Shown here: positions 9,009 to 16,587 of the stretch, in pieces
Layout of the letters: the number at the start of each line of letters is the position of its first letter
How positions within the stretch are numbered: position 1 is the stretch's first letter
Assembly: GCA_001784805.1 (NCBI GenBank)
Contig: MFSE01000020.1
Coordinates: 1 to 50,642, forward strand
DNA: 50,642 nucleotides
Source of the DNA: Candidatus Moranbacteria bacterium RIFOXYA12_FULL_35_19
GTDB taxonomy: Bacteria; Patescibacteriota; Minisyncoccia; Moranbacterales; UBA2206
Direction of reading: 5' to 3'
Notes under the pieces: generated by a model
Database searches by the model: none
Seen by the model: only the letters and a program-made list of their open reading frames with translations
Told to the model about the DNA's origin: nothing
Translations under genes and position numbers: made by a program

Positions 9009-10502
9009 TTATTTTTTCTTAAATATTATTTTTCTAAAAAAATTAAAATCATCAAGGGTAAACTCTTTGAGGATAATTAAGATAAAAAGATAAATTCCAG
9101 TTAGGATAGCGCTCCACAAAATGAAAAGCCATTCTTGCGGAGGGAAAAAAATCGAAACAAAAAACATTAAAATCCCGGCGAAAATTATTTTGGCAACACT
9201 TTTTATTTGGATAAATTTTCCAAAATATCTTAGCGCATAAAATAATATTATCACAGTTATCAGTCCTGAAACAAGAGAAGTGGCGATGGCTGATCCAGAA
9301 ATTCCAAATTTTAAAATCAAAATATAATTTAAAATGGCATTCAGAATCATTCCAAAAAGCGCAATGTACATTGGAATTTTCACTTTGCCGGCTCCGTTTA
9401 GAGCAAAACTTAGAACATAGAAAATTGTCAAAAATCCAACTCCAGGGGCGAGAATTTGCATTGGTAAAACGGAATCGGCGTAGCGGGAACCAAAAAACAA
9501 TTGAATGAGAGGTTCGGCATAAGCAATCATAAGAATTATTATCGGAATTAAAATCATTAGCATCAATCGAAAAGTCTGGCTCATTATCCGTTTTGTTTCT
9601 GTGAGATTATTTTGGGAAGTGGTTCTAGAAATCGAAGGCAACATCACTAATGTTAGCGCGTAAAATAAATAATAGGGGATTCGACCGACAGTGAGCGAAG
9701 CGTTATAAATTCCGGTTAAATGATCATTGGCCAGCACTCCTTTGACTAAATATAAATCCAAAGAAATCAGGAGTTCATAAAAAATCATAAAAAGTGTCAC
9801 AGGCCAAGCATAATTAACTAGTTTTTTCCAATCAAAAAAATTCTTGTTATCTTTGGGGAAATGTCGATTGATAAAAAATTTATCAATCAGATAAGCGGTA
9901 AGAAAAACCGTAGCGGGAGCGAGAATATAGCCGGAGATGGAACCTTTCAATCCAAAAAAATAAGCTAAGCCGACGACAAAGATTATCCTAGCGAAAGAGC
10001 GAACTATTTTTAGAGTAGATTGCAAACTGAAGCGATGAATGCCGATGTAATAGTAGAGATAGAAAGAAGCGGCGGCAAAAGAGGGGATAATCAAAGAAGA
10101 AATGCGAAAAAGCGGAGTGAGAGTTGGATCACGCAAAATAAAGGATAGCACGGGAGCTAAAAGAAAAAATATTATCGTAATTATCCCAATGAGGACAAAT
10201 TGTAGCAAGGCCGCCTTTTTTTTGACACTCAAAACCAGTCCCGGTTGGTTTTCAAAAAAACCACTAATATATTTGCTCATGGCGGTTGGAATGCCATTGC
10301 CGATGAGCATAATAATCATAGTAGTGAGCGTTACAACCAGACCATAGCGTCCGTAATCGGCGGGACCTAGCATTCGGCCTAAAAAGGCATGGATGATATA
10401 TCCGGAAAAATTGAAAAATATTTCTGCAATAGCCAACCACAAAATTGAAGAAGTGACAGATTGTTTTTTTTCGCCAATTTTAGCTAAATTATTATCGATC
10501 AT
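9009..10502 (-). CDS. Wzx/MATE-like polysaccharide flippase
   Basis: A 497-residue protein with about 14 hydrophobic segments and an N-terminal LGRMLGPADYGRYGLVVTL block typical of the polysaccharide biosynthesis (RfbX/Wzx) branch of the MOP flippase superfamily. These proteins move lipid-linked oligosaccharides from the inner to the outer face of the membrane. The start overlaps the stop of the tmk gene by 4 bases (ATGA type), so the two are translationally coupled. Together with the ligase-like protein at 21163 and the LCP protein at 24192 it suggests a Wzx-dependent surface polymer pathway. Confidence 0.88.
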   Translation of the reverse strand: MIDNNLAKIGEKKQSVTSSILWLAIAEIFFNFSGYIIHAFLGRMLGPADYGRYGLVVTLTTMIIMLIGNGIPTAMSKYISGFFENQPGLVLSVKKKAALLQFVLIGIITIIFFLLAPVLSFILRDPTLTPLFRISSLIIPSFAAASFYLYYYIGIHRFSLQSTLKIVRSFARIIFVVGLAYFFGLKGSISGYILAPATVFLTAYLIDKFFINRHFPKDNKNFFDWKKLVNYAWPVTLFMIFYELLISLDLYLVKGVLANDHLTGIYNASLTVGRIPYYLFYALTLVMLPSISRTTSQNNLTETKRIMSQTFRLMLMILIPIIILMIAYAEPLIQLFFGSRYADSVLPMQILAPGVGFLTIFYVLSFALNGAGKVKIPMYIALFGMILNAILNYILILKFGISGSAIATSLVSGLITVIILFYALRYFGKFIQIKSVAKIIFAGILMFFVSIFFPPQEWLFILWSAILTGIYLFILIILKEFTLDDFNFFRKIIFKKK

Positions 10503-11122
10503 AATTTATTTATCATTTTTTTTATTTCCTCAAAAATTTCTTCTTTATTTCTGTTACCATCAAGAGTTTTTAGATTCCATTCAGAGATTTTTGTTTCGTA
10601 TAATTTTTTTTTCTTTTCAAGATAGTCAATTCCCTGATCAGGTTTTCGTTCGCGAGACATAATCATTTCGGGATCAGTTTGAAGATAGATCGCCAAATTT
10701 GGAACAGGAGGCCTAAGGTTCAACCTTTGGCTAGCCAAAGGTTGAATCTTAGGATAGCCTGATAAATATTCAATATTAATTATTGAATCATAAAAATATC
10801 GATCGCTTAAAATGTAATCGAAACCATTTTTCTCCAGTTTTTTGTATAATTTTTTAAAACGCCAAAGATCAATCATTAAAAATATTTTTCGTAAAAATAT
10901 TTGAAAAAAATTGGCGCGGGTAACGCTTTTTTCTTTCTTGGACATTCGATGTCCAATTGGACATCGAATGTCCAAAAGACAACTAATTTTTTTAGCAAGG
11001 CCAAACTCAATGGCATGAAAATAAAATACTCGCTTATTTTGCGATTTCAAATATTCTTTTATCAATTCTATTTGGGTTGATTTTCCAGAGCCGTCAAGGC
11101 CGGAGATTGTGATAAGCTTCAT
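10499..11122 (-). CDS. tmk: Thymidylate kinase with two palindromic-element insertions
   Basis: A 207-residue dTMP kinase-like protein. The P-loop is GLDGSGKST (residues 8-16) and the DR(Y/H)-type motif is DRYFYDS (107-113). It makes dTDP from dTMP. Two stretches do not belong to the family fold: about residues 50-61 (LDIRCPIGHRMS) and about 124-138 (KIQPLASQRLNLR). Each is encoded by a palindromic DNA element inserted in frame (10940-10973 and 10712-10753). Both sit in expected loop positions, so the enzyme may still work. The lid region keeps a basic RERKPD segment. It overlaps mazG upstream and the flippase downstream by 4 bases each. A distinct nucleotide-sugar or other kinase role is possible but less likely. 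Confidence 0.8.
   Translation of the reverse strand: MKLITISGLDGSGKSTQIELIKEYLKSQNKRVFYFHAIEFGLAKKISCLLDIRCPIGHRMSKKEKSVTRANFFQIFLRKIFLMIDLWRFKKLYKKLEKNGFDYILSDRYFYDSIINIEYLSGYPKIQPLASQRLNLRPPVPNLAIYLQTDPEMIMSRERKPDQGIDYLEKKKKLYETKISEWNLKTLDGNRNKEEIFEEIKKMINKL
10712..10753. repeat. Palindromic element inside tmk (first)
   Basis: A near-perfect inverted repeat. The left arm CCTAAGGTTCAACCTTTGGC is mirrored by the right arm with one or two mismatches around the centre GCTAGC. It is inserted in frame and codes for part of residues 124-138. Confidence 0.85.
10940..10973. repeat. Perfect 34-base palindrome inside tmk (second)
   Basis: The half-site GGACATTCGATGTCCAA is followed by its exact reverse complement. 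The half-site itself contains a smaller hairpin (GGACAT...ATGTCC). It is in frame and codes for about residues 50-61 of Tmk. Confidence 0.9.
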
Positions 11123-11475
11123 GATTTTATTTTTTCCTTGGAACGCTCATATTCCCTTTGATTATTTTTATTTTCTTTCAAAATAAATTCTTTTTCAATG
11201 TCAATATTTAAAATTATTCCGACTGCAAAAAGCATATTAATAACATCAGTTATTTCTTCGCCAACTTTGAATTTAATTTCTTGATTTTTATCAATATTCA
11301 TGCCTGATATTTTTCTACAGGCTTTGGCAAGCTCTCCAACTTCTTCCATGAGCAAAACCAATCTTTCGTGCAATGTTTCATCTTCAAAACCACGCTCTTT
11401 TATTTTTGAAGAGATGTATTTCTGGAGATTTTTTATGCAATTTTTTTTAAGTCCGATATTTTTGATAGTCTTCAT
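11119..11475 (-). CDS. MazG-like nucleotide pyrophosphohydrolase
   Basis: A 118-residue all-alpha protein with LLMEEVGELAKACRK (around residues 45-60) and EEITDVINMLFAVG (around 75-90). These are the two E-x-x-E and E-x-x-D metal-binding helices of the MazG/dUTPase-like superfamily, which hydrolyse NTPs or dNTPs to the monophosphate. It lies between rtcB-like and tmk with a 4-base overlap to tmk, so it could supply or sanitise nucleotide monophosphates in the same operon. The specific substrate is not readable from sequence. Confidence 0.75.
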   Translation of the reverse strand: MKTIKNIGLKKNCIKNLQKYISSKIKERGFEDETLHERLVLLMEEVGELAKACRKISGMNIDKNQEIKFKVGEEITDVINMLFAVGIILNIDIEKEFILKENKNNQREYERSKEKIKS

Positions 11476-11479
11476 TTGT

Positions 11480-12778
11480 TTAGTAAGTTAAAAATGTTAT
11501 TGTTTCTAGCTTTGCTACAGTTTTTATTATTTTATTTTCTTCCATTTCCTGGACAATTTTTTCGGCGTATTCTTTTGGATTTTCCAAGCCGGTTATTTTT
11601 CCAATTTCATGATTAGCAGAAAAAAATGTTTCTTCGTTTTGATCAGTGCCTACGCCAATATAGGCGATTTCCTTGACGAAAGGGGCAATTAGCACTGGTT
11701 CGCCAGTTTGAGAGAAAACCGCGTGGCGAGCCATTTTGGAAGCCCCAAAGGCTCGATTAGCACCATTTCGATGGACGATAACTTTTTGATCAAAATGTGT
11801 TTCTTCGTCAAAATAGACATGTGGAGCGTCATAGAGAAGTTCCGTTGAAACCTTTCGAGCAAGTATTTTTTCCAGCGCTTTGTGAATTTCGCAAGTAATC
11901 AGAGTTCGATTAGCAAAACCATAATTTCCCGTAGCGCGAAAAGCGATGTCTATTTTTTTGCTGTCATTCCAATCGCACTTGGAAAAAAGTTTAATTAAAA
12001 ATAAAATTAATTTTTGGGAAAAACTTTTGATTTTTCTTTGAGTATAGAGTGAGGCAGTGTAACGGCCAACAATACTTGAACCCGTATGCATAAAAAAAAC
12101 ATATTGATCATTTCTGATTCCTAAAGTTGAAGCCAAATTTTCATCTAAAATTTCTGATACTCGCATAAGATAAACGAAATGACTATTGGTTGCTCCAAGG
12201 AGCCCAAGGCGAAACTTGGCAATCCAAGATATAATTTTTGGAATTGCACCAGAAATTTCTTGCTCGGATATTTCTTGATTAGCAAAAAAATTACCTTGGG
12301 AAAAAGTATTTTCAAATTCATTCTTTGTTTGAATAGGGAATGTATTTTTAAGCGCCGGACTGCCGTGGCGAAAAATATCTGCTACCATTTTTTTGGAAAT
12401 TTTTGTGCCAATAATCTTTTTGGAAGGAATATTTTTTTTGAATTCTGCGAAAAGATTTTTTATATTCTCTTCAGTTAATTCGCTTTCTGATAGGTCAGTT
12501 AAGATAACTCGCATTCCACAATTGGTAGCGGCGTCTAACATTTTCGGGATAATATCTTTTGAAGCAACGATTGCGCCAGTCGGATTTTCTATGTTTGGTT
12601 TGGTGTGAGCTTCGCTAAGAACGGCAATGCTACAAAAAACATTTTTATTTTCAGCTATTTTTTCAACCGCTTCCAAGACATCGCTTTTCTCAAAATTTCT
12701 TTCTTCGGAAAACAAAATAGCCGGCACTTTCATTTTTTCCGTTTGAAAACTTTTTTTATTTTTAGAAATATTTTCCAT
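11480..12778 (-). CDS. Divergent RtcB-like RNA ligase
   Basis: A longer reading frame exists to 12904, but its first 42 residues would lie inside the preceding glycosyltransferase gene, so I take the ATG at 12778, directly after that gene's stop. This gives 432 residues. RtcB-type blocks are visible in order: SEAH (55-58), NCGMR (86-90) with the metal-binding Cys87, NSHF with H200, HTGSS with H231, DAPH with H320, and ANHEIG with H390 at the place of the guanylylated His. RtcB joins 2',3'-cyclic phosphate RNA ends using GTP and Mn. The Asp that precedes the Cys in DxGCG/DINCG of known RtcB is Ala here, and the PGSMG block is missing, so it is an outlier of the family. It may have a different substrate. 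Confidence 0.65.
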   Translation of the reverse strand: MENISKNKKSFQTEKMKVPAILFSEERNFEKSDVLEAVEKIAENKNVFCSIAVLSEAHTKPNIENPTGAIVASKDIIPKMLDAATNCGMRVILTDLSESELTEENIKNLFAEFKKNIPSKKIIGTKISKKMVADIFRHGSPALKNTFPIQTKNEFENTFSQGNFFANQEISEQEISGAIPKIISWIAKFRLGLLGATNSHFVYLMRVSEILDENLASTLGIRNDQYVFFMHTGSSIVGRYTASLYTQRKIKSFSQKLILFLIKLFSKCDWNDSKKIDIAFRATGNYGFANRTLITCEIHKALEKILARKVSTELLYDAPHVYFDEETHFDQKVIVHRNGANRAFGASKMARHAVFSQTGEPVLIAPFVKEIAYIGVGTDQNEETFFSANHEIGKITGLENPKEYAEKIVQEMEENKIIKTVAKLETITFLTY

Positions 12779-12779
12779 A

Positions 12780-13898
12780 TTATAAATTTCTATAAATTTC
12801 CTCATAAATTCCGGCAATTTTTTGGATGTCGAAATTTTCTTCGCAAAATTTTCGAGCATTTTTTCCAAGGGAAATTCGCTTTTCCTTGTTTTGATATAAA
12901 TCAAAAATCGCGTCAGTCAATTGTTTCAGATTGTCTTTTTCAATTATAACAGAATTATTATTATTGCCCAATTCTTTTAGAATTTCTAAATTAGTTAGAA
13001 TTACCGGTTTTTCACAAGCCATTGCCTCAATAACAGCGAGAGGGATATCGAATTTTCCGCGCATATTTTGCACTGGGAAAATGCTGATATTGCAGAGATT
13101 ATAAACTTCCAGCATATCATATTTTCCATCATCAAAAAAGGAAACTTTCTCCAAAAGATTATTTTTTTTGAGTTTCTCCACAACTTCTTCTTTTTTCTGA
13201 GCGTCTTTTCTATTTTTAATTCGAACTGCTAAAGTTAATTTAGCCTCGGGAATTTTTTTGGAAATTTCGATAAAACTATCAACGACTAAATCAATCGCAC
13301 CAAGTCGCACATATTCGCCGGTAAAATTAAGAATAAAATCAGAATTTTTGAAACCATATTTTTCCAAAAGCTGGGTATTTTTTTCTTGAAAGTAATATTT
13401 TTCTAGATCGATTCCCGGATAAACTCTTTTGACATTTTGAAATCCCAGAGAATTTAATTTGTTTTTGGCATAATCAGAGTAAGTGATGATAAGATCGGCA
13501 AACATCAAATTTTTTATATCATCCGACGACCAGAGATCATCGCGAAGAGAAGCGATAGTTTGAATTGTTTTAGTATGCTTAGATTTTAAGAAATTTTTAA
13601 TCAAGTAGGAATTAAGTTTTGTTGGCGTGAAAAAATAATGATTGATATCAAATTGGCCTTTGGTTTTAAATTGGAAAAAAAGAGCGCGAAGTTTTTGCGA
13701 AAAATTAAAATCCGAAACTTGGGAAGTAGTATAGATATCATTAGAAACAACATTTTGAGGAAGATTCGGTAAAATTCCCTTGGTCACAAGATTAATTTCA
13801 AAACCAACTAGGTTTTTGGCTAGGTAATAGGCGAAATTTTTAGAACCTTCATCCCAAGGCGGGGCAATGGGGCGGGTAACGAGTAATATTTTTTTCAT
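12780..13898 (-). CDS. GT4 family glycosyltransferase
   Basis: A 372-residue GT-B fold protein. The N-terminal start is MKKILLVTRPIAPPWDEG, an early-domain acceptor loop. Later blocks are VYPGIDLEKY, LNFTGEYVRLGAIDLVV, and the donor site ISIFPVQNMRGKFDIPLAVI-EAMACEKPVI, with an atypical spacer between the acidic residues. It probably transfers a sugar from a nucleotide donor to a lipid-linked glycan in the cytoplasm. It is the first gene of a tight minus-strand operon (GT4, RtcB-like, MazG-like, Tmk, flippase, phosphoesterase). A plus-strand RNA gene starts immediately upstream, back to back. Confidence 0.82.
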   Translation of the reverse strand: MKKILLVTRPIAPPWDEGSKNFAYYLAKNLVGFEINLVTKGILPNLPQNVVSNDIYTTSQVSDFNFSQKLRALFFQFKTKGQFDINHYFFTPTKLNSYLIKNFLKSKHTKTIQTIASLRDDLWSSDDIKNLMFADLIITYSDYAKNKLNSLGFQNVKRVYPGIDLEKYYFQEKNTQLLEKYGFKNSDFILNFTGEYVRLGAIDLVVDSFIEISKKIPEAKLTLAVRIKNRKDAQKKEEVVEKLKKNNLLEKVSFFDDGKYDMLEVYNLCNISIFPVQNMRGKFDIPLAVIEAMACEKPVILTNLEILKELGNNNNSVIIEKDNLKQLTDAIFDLYQNKEKRISLGKNARKFCEENFDIQKIAGIYEEIYRNL

Positions 13899-13899
13899 A

Positions 13900-13928
13900 T
13901 TGACAAAATTTAAAATTTAATGTAGATT
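13900..13928 (+). promoter_or_regulatory. Promoter of structured RNA 1
   Basis: A perfect TTGACA (13900-13905), a 17-base spacer and TAGATT (13923-13928), pointing into the gap between two minus-strand genes. The expected start is about 13935. Confidence 0.7.
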
Positions 13929-13934
13929 TTTAGT

Positions 13935-14211
13935 TAGAACCTTTAACCCGAGACTGCCTAGTGGACGGGACAGGAAAAAGCCCCGTTAAAAGTAGTCTCA
14001 ATTTCCCCGAGGGACGCGCAATGATTTTGGTAGGTTTCTGCGGAAACCGAATGAATAGCTCCAAGCTATTACAGGAGAATCCAAATCATATCCGCCCTCG
14101 GGCCCCAACAATTTGGCTAGGAGGCTGTTAAAAACGCCTCTGCCTTACTCCTCAGCAGGAGACAGTGGTTCCCTCCTATCCACTTTTCCCTCCTGCTGAG
14201 TTTTTATTTTT
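13935..14211 (+). ncRNA. Structured RNA 1, about 277 nt, unknown family
   Basis: This gene-free stretch has its own promoter and ends in a strong hairpin with a T tract. Paired segments visible by eye are: GAGACT (13950) with AGTCTC (13994), enclosing ACGGG/CCCGT; CCCGAGGG (14006) with CCCTCGGG (14095), enclosing an interrupted ATGATTT-GG/CC-AAATCAT helix and two small hairpins (GGTTTC/GAAACC at 14033-14048 and AATAGCT/AGCTATT at 14054-14070); GGCTAGGAGG (14115) with CCTCCTATCC (14172); and GAGGC/GCCTC at 14121-14140. I looked for RNase P, tmRNA and SRP RNA core motifs and did not find them. It runs opposite to the flanking genes. A 6S-like or a lineage-specific RNA is possible. Confidence 0.65.
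14151..14211 (+). terminator. Rho-independent terminator of structured RNA 1
   Basis: CTCAGCAGGAG (14151-14161) pairs with CTCCTGCTGAG (14190-14200), with a nested AGTGG/CCACT, followed by TTTTTATTTTT. The T tract is on the plus strand and runs into the end of the convergent gene. Confidence 0.85.
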
Positions 14212-14569
14212 ACAAATTTTTATAGATTTCTTTTTTCTCATCTTTCGAAATTACCAAAATGGTAATTTTTTTATTTTCACTTGCGAGAGTTAAGTTAGGA
14301 TTTAATTGCAAAACCGAGCCTTTTTTGATCACTGCTTCTCCTTCTTGAATCTTTTTTTTACTGGATAGGATTTCCCAATGGAAATTATTTTCATCACTGT
14401 GATTTTCAATGATAAAATTTAGCTTATCATTTTTTGGTTCGGCAAAATATAACACCCACCAATTTTTTCCGGCATTTTCATCAGATTGTTTTTTTTCAAT
14501 CCAAGCCAAAGAAGAAGCGCTGAAAATAAAAAATATTATGGTTGTAATAATAATTGCTTTATTTTTCAT
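14210..14569 (-). CDS. Small secreted or membrane-anchored protein, unknown
   Basis: A 119-residue protein with one N-terminal hydrophobic segment (about residues 4-22), likely an uncleaved anchor. A Trp/Tyr-containing beta-rich outer domain follows (WWVLYFAEP, LNFIIENHS, FHWEILS). I do not recognise the family. It starts 5 bases after the stop of the large membrane protein upstream, so the two are very probably co-transcribed and may form a complex. Its tail converges with structured RNA 1. Confidence 0.6.
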   Translation of the reverse strand: MKNKAIIITTIIFFIFSASSLAWIEKKQSDENAGKNWWVLYFAEPKNDKLNFIIENHSDENNFHWEILSSKKKIQEGEAVIKKGSVLQLNPNLTLASENKKITILVISKDEKKEIYKNL

Positions 14570-14574
14570 AAAAA

Positions 14575-16479
14575 TTATTTTTTAGGTTTATAATAAGTTC
14601 CAATCAAATCGGAAGAATATATTTTCCAAAATTCTTTAGAATCGCTAAATTGTGAACTGTCATAATGAGGATTGATTATGATAAAATTTGTGCCTGTCTG
14701 GGTGAAACATTTTTTCGCTTCAGAGGATTTCGGTTGAGAAATCATCCAAAGAGTGCATTGTTCGCGAGTTGGGCTGTCGTAGCGAAAAAGAAAACTTCTA
14801 GTAAAAGGAAGATTGTAATCGCGCATTAGAAAAACTTTCATCCAAGAATCAGCCGAAACATAGTTATGGTCTTTTAGAATAATATCTTCGGCGGTTGTTT
14901 TTTGCTTTAAGTATTTCGAGATAGCGAAAGTTTCAATGAAATTGGAATTAGATTTTTTTGGATTGATCGATTGCGCTTCGGACATAAACCCACCGGTCGA
15001 AACATACAGTATTAAAATTAAAAAAGCGGACAATTTCCAATTTCTATTCAAATAATGGCGGTCTTCAAAAATCCAATTTATAGCAAAAGCCCCGGCAAGA
15101 ATAATAGGAAAAATCAAATAATTTCCGATGCGAGAAGAAGGAATGTCAATGTGGAGCAGTGTCGGCTTCCAAGACATGATAAAAATTGAAAAAAACCAGC
15201 CTAAAATCAAAGCGCTTTGATATTTATTTTTCTTGAAAAAAACAAGCAGTAAAATTATCCCAATTATTCCTAGGGTGGCACGACTTTCTCCGACGGTGGA
15301 AAATATTTGCGCCAAGCTTAGCCCTGCCTTAGTTGATCGGGATGGTTCGCCGACAATTGTTTTGACAGCCTGATTTTCAATATAGCCAGGCATTCTCACA
15401 AAAAAGAAAAAAATAACTCCCAAAAAAATAATTGCCAAAACGCGGGGAGAAAAAATCAAAGCCAGCCATTTTTTTATTTCCAAAAAAAATTCTTTGCCTT
15501 TGAAAAGTAAAATAAAAAATAAAACGAAAATCAAGGAAAAGGCAAAAATAAAAGTGCTAAGGTGATGAGTATAAGCGAGGCCAAAAGAAGTGAAAATTCC
15601 CAAAGAAAAAAAAGCTGAATTTTTTTCACTTATCGCACGGAAGAAAAAATAAAAAATTAAGGGAATAAGCAGATTGCCAAGAAGATTTCCAATTACGCCT
15701 CCACTAATGAAATTTCCCTGTGAGCCAGAAAGAGCAAACAGGGCGCCAACAAAAAACAGCACCGTGATGGCAATATTTTTTCCGTATGACAAAGAAGAAA
15801 AAAGTTTTTCCGCTAGAATGAAAAGAGAAAACATTCCCATAATATTTATCAAAAATAGTGTTATCGAAGGAAAAGCGGATGCAACATCATTTTTTGAAAT
15901 AAGTCCAATGGAAGCAAAAACCAAATGCTCGCCGATTATGAAATCATCAATAGCTGACGGTTGGCTGATAGAATAAACATTGTCTTTTTGGATTATCTCT
16001 ATTTTTTCATAAGCGGGAATTTTTCCGGTCTCAATGATTTTTTTGGTCCAATACATATGATGACCAAGATCGGTTCCTGTTGGGGCAATAGTGTGAGAAA
16101 GAAAAAAAGCGCGAATTAGAATACTAAAAAATATAATTAGAATTATCAGAGATGTTTGTTTTTTGGAATAATCGGAGTCGCTCGAATTTTCTGCTGATTT
16201 TTCTTTTCGAAGTAAAAATACCGCGTAACATAAAATAATAAAAGCGATAAGAGAGAACAAGATAGAATTGGCATTGATGGATAACCTGAATTTGTCTAGT
16301 AAAATCAAAATTATATCAATAGCAATAATGCTTAGTCCGAAAGAAAGGGTAAATTTTTCTAGAGCGCTTAATATTTTTGATTTACCAAAAATCGCCAAAA
16401 GCAAAAAATAACCGGGAATAAACAACATTACGGCGATAGAAATATAAAACAATATTTGGTTAAAAATAAAATTAAGCAT
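14575..16479 (-). CDS. Large polytopic membrane protein, GT-C-like
   Basis: A 634-residue protein with about 12-14 hydrophobic segments, then a soluble tail of roughly 120 residues containing two Cys (EQCTLW and KKCF). The first large outer loop has PTGTDLGHHMYWTKKI followed by GKIPAY. An acidic residue followed by paired His and a G-x-x-P turn resembles the first catalytic loop of GT-C glycosyltransferases and related membrane proteins. I cannot name a family. It is followed at once by the small anchored protein at 14210 and sits among glycosyltransferases, so glycan polymerisation or transfer outside the membrane is the most reasonable guess. Confidence 0.6.
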   Translation of the reverse strand: MLNFIFNQILFYISIAVMLFIPGYFLLLAIFGKSKILSALEKFTLSFGLSIIAIDIILILLDKFRLSINANSILFSLIAFIILCYAVFLLRKEKSAENSSDSDYSKKQTSLIILIIFFSILIRAFFLSHTIAPTGTDLGHHMYWTKKIIETGKIPAYEKIEIIQKDNVYSISQPSAIDDFIIGEHLVFASIGLISKNDVASAFPSITLFLINIMGMFSLFILAEKLFSSLSYGKNIAITVLFFVGALFALSGSQGNFISGGVIGNLLGNLLIPLIFYFFFRAISEKNSAFFSLGIFTSFGLAYTHHLSTFIFAFSLIFVLFFILLFKGKEFFLEIKKWLALIFSPRVLAIIFLGVIFFFFVRMPGYIENQAVKTIVGEPSRSTKAGLSLAQIFSTVGESRATLGIIGIILLLVFFKKNKYQSALILGWFFSIFIMSWKPTLLHIDIPSSRIGNYLIFPIILAGAFAINWIFEDRHYLNRNWKLSAFLILILYVSTGGFMSEAQSINPKKSNSNFIETFAISKYLKQKTTAEDIILKDHNYVSADSWMKVFLMRDYNLPFTRSFLFRYDSPTREQCTLWMISQPKSSEAKKCFTQTGTNFIIINPHYDSSQFSDSKEFWKIYSSDLIGTYYKPKK

Positions 16480-16502
16480 AAATAATAAAGTGTTTTTATC
16501 TT

Positions 16503-16569
16503 TGTCATGCTGAATTTATTTCAGCATCTCGAAACTCTGTAAGATTCTGAAACAAGTTCAGAATGACAA
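16503..16569. repeat. Dispersed repeat, tgtcatgctgaa family
   Basis: Two back-to-back hairpin units (TGTCATGCTGAATTTATTTC... and its degenerate mirror ...GAAACAAGTTCAGAATGACA). This family also occurs at 32870, 33271, 35335 and 47231. It lies between two minus-strand genes. Confidence 0.8.
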
Positions 16570-16587
16570 TTGCGTATTAACTATCTT

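Noticed and set aside
9887-11491. Many shorter reading frames opposite real genes
   Set aside because: They have no family similarity, no promoter or ribosome site, and lie wholly within strongly supported genes on the other strand or frame.
12780-12904. N-terminal extension of the RtcB-like gene to 12904
   Set aside because: It overlaps the coding end of the glycosyltransferase by 125 bases, and the family similarity begins only after the ATG at 12778.
13935-14211. RNase P RNA, tmRNA or SRP RNA
   Set aside because: I looked for the conserved P4/CR motifs, the tRNA-like ends with a tag frame, and the SRP helix 8 loop on both strands and did not find them in any of the three structured RNA regions.
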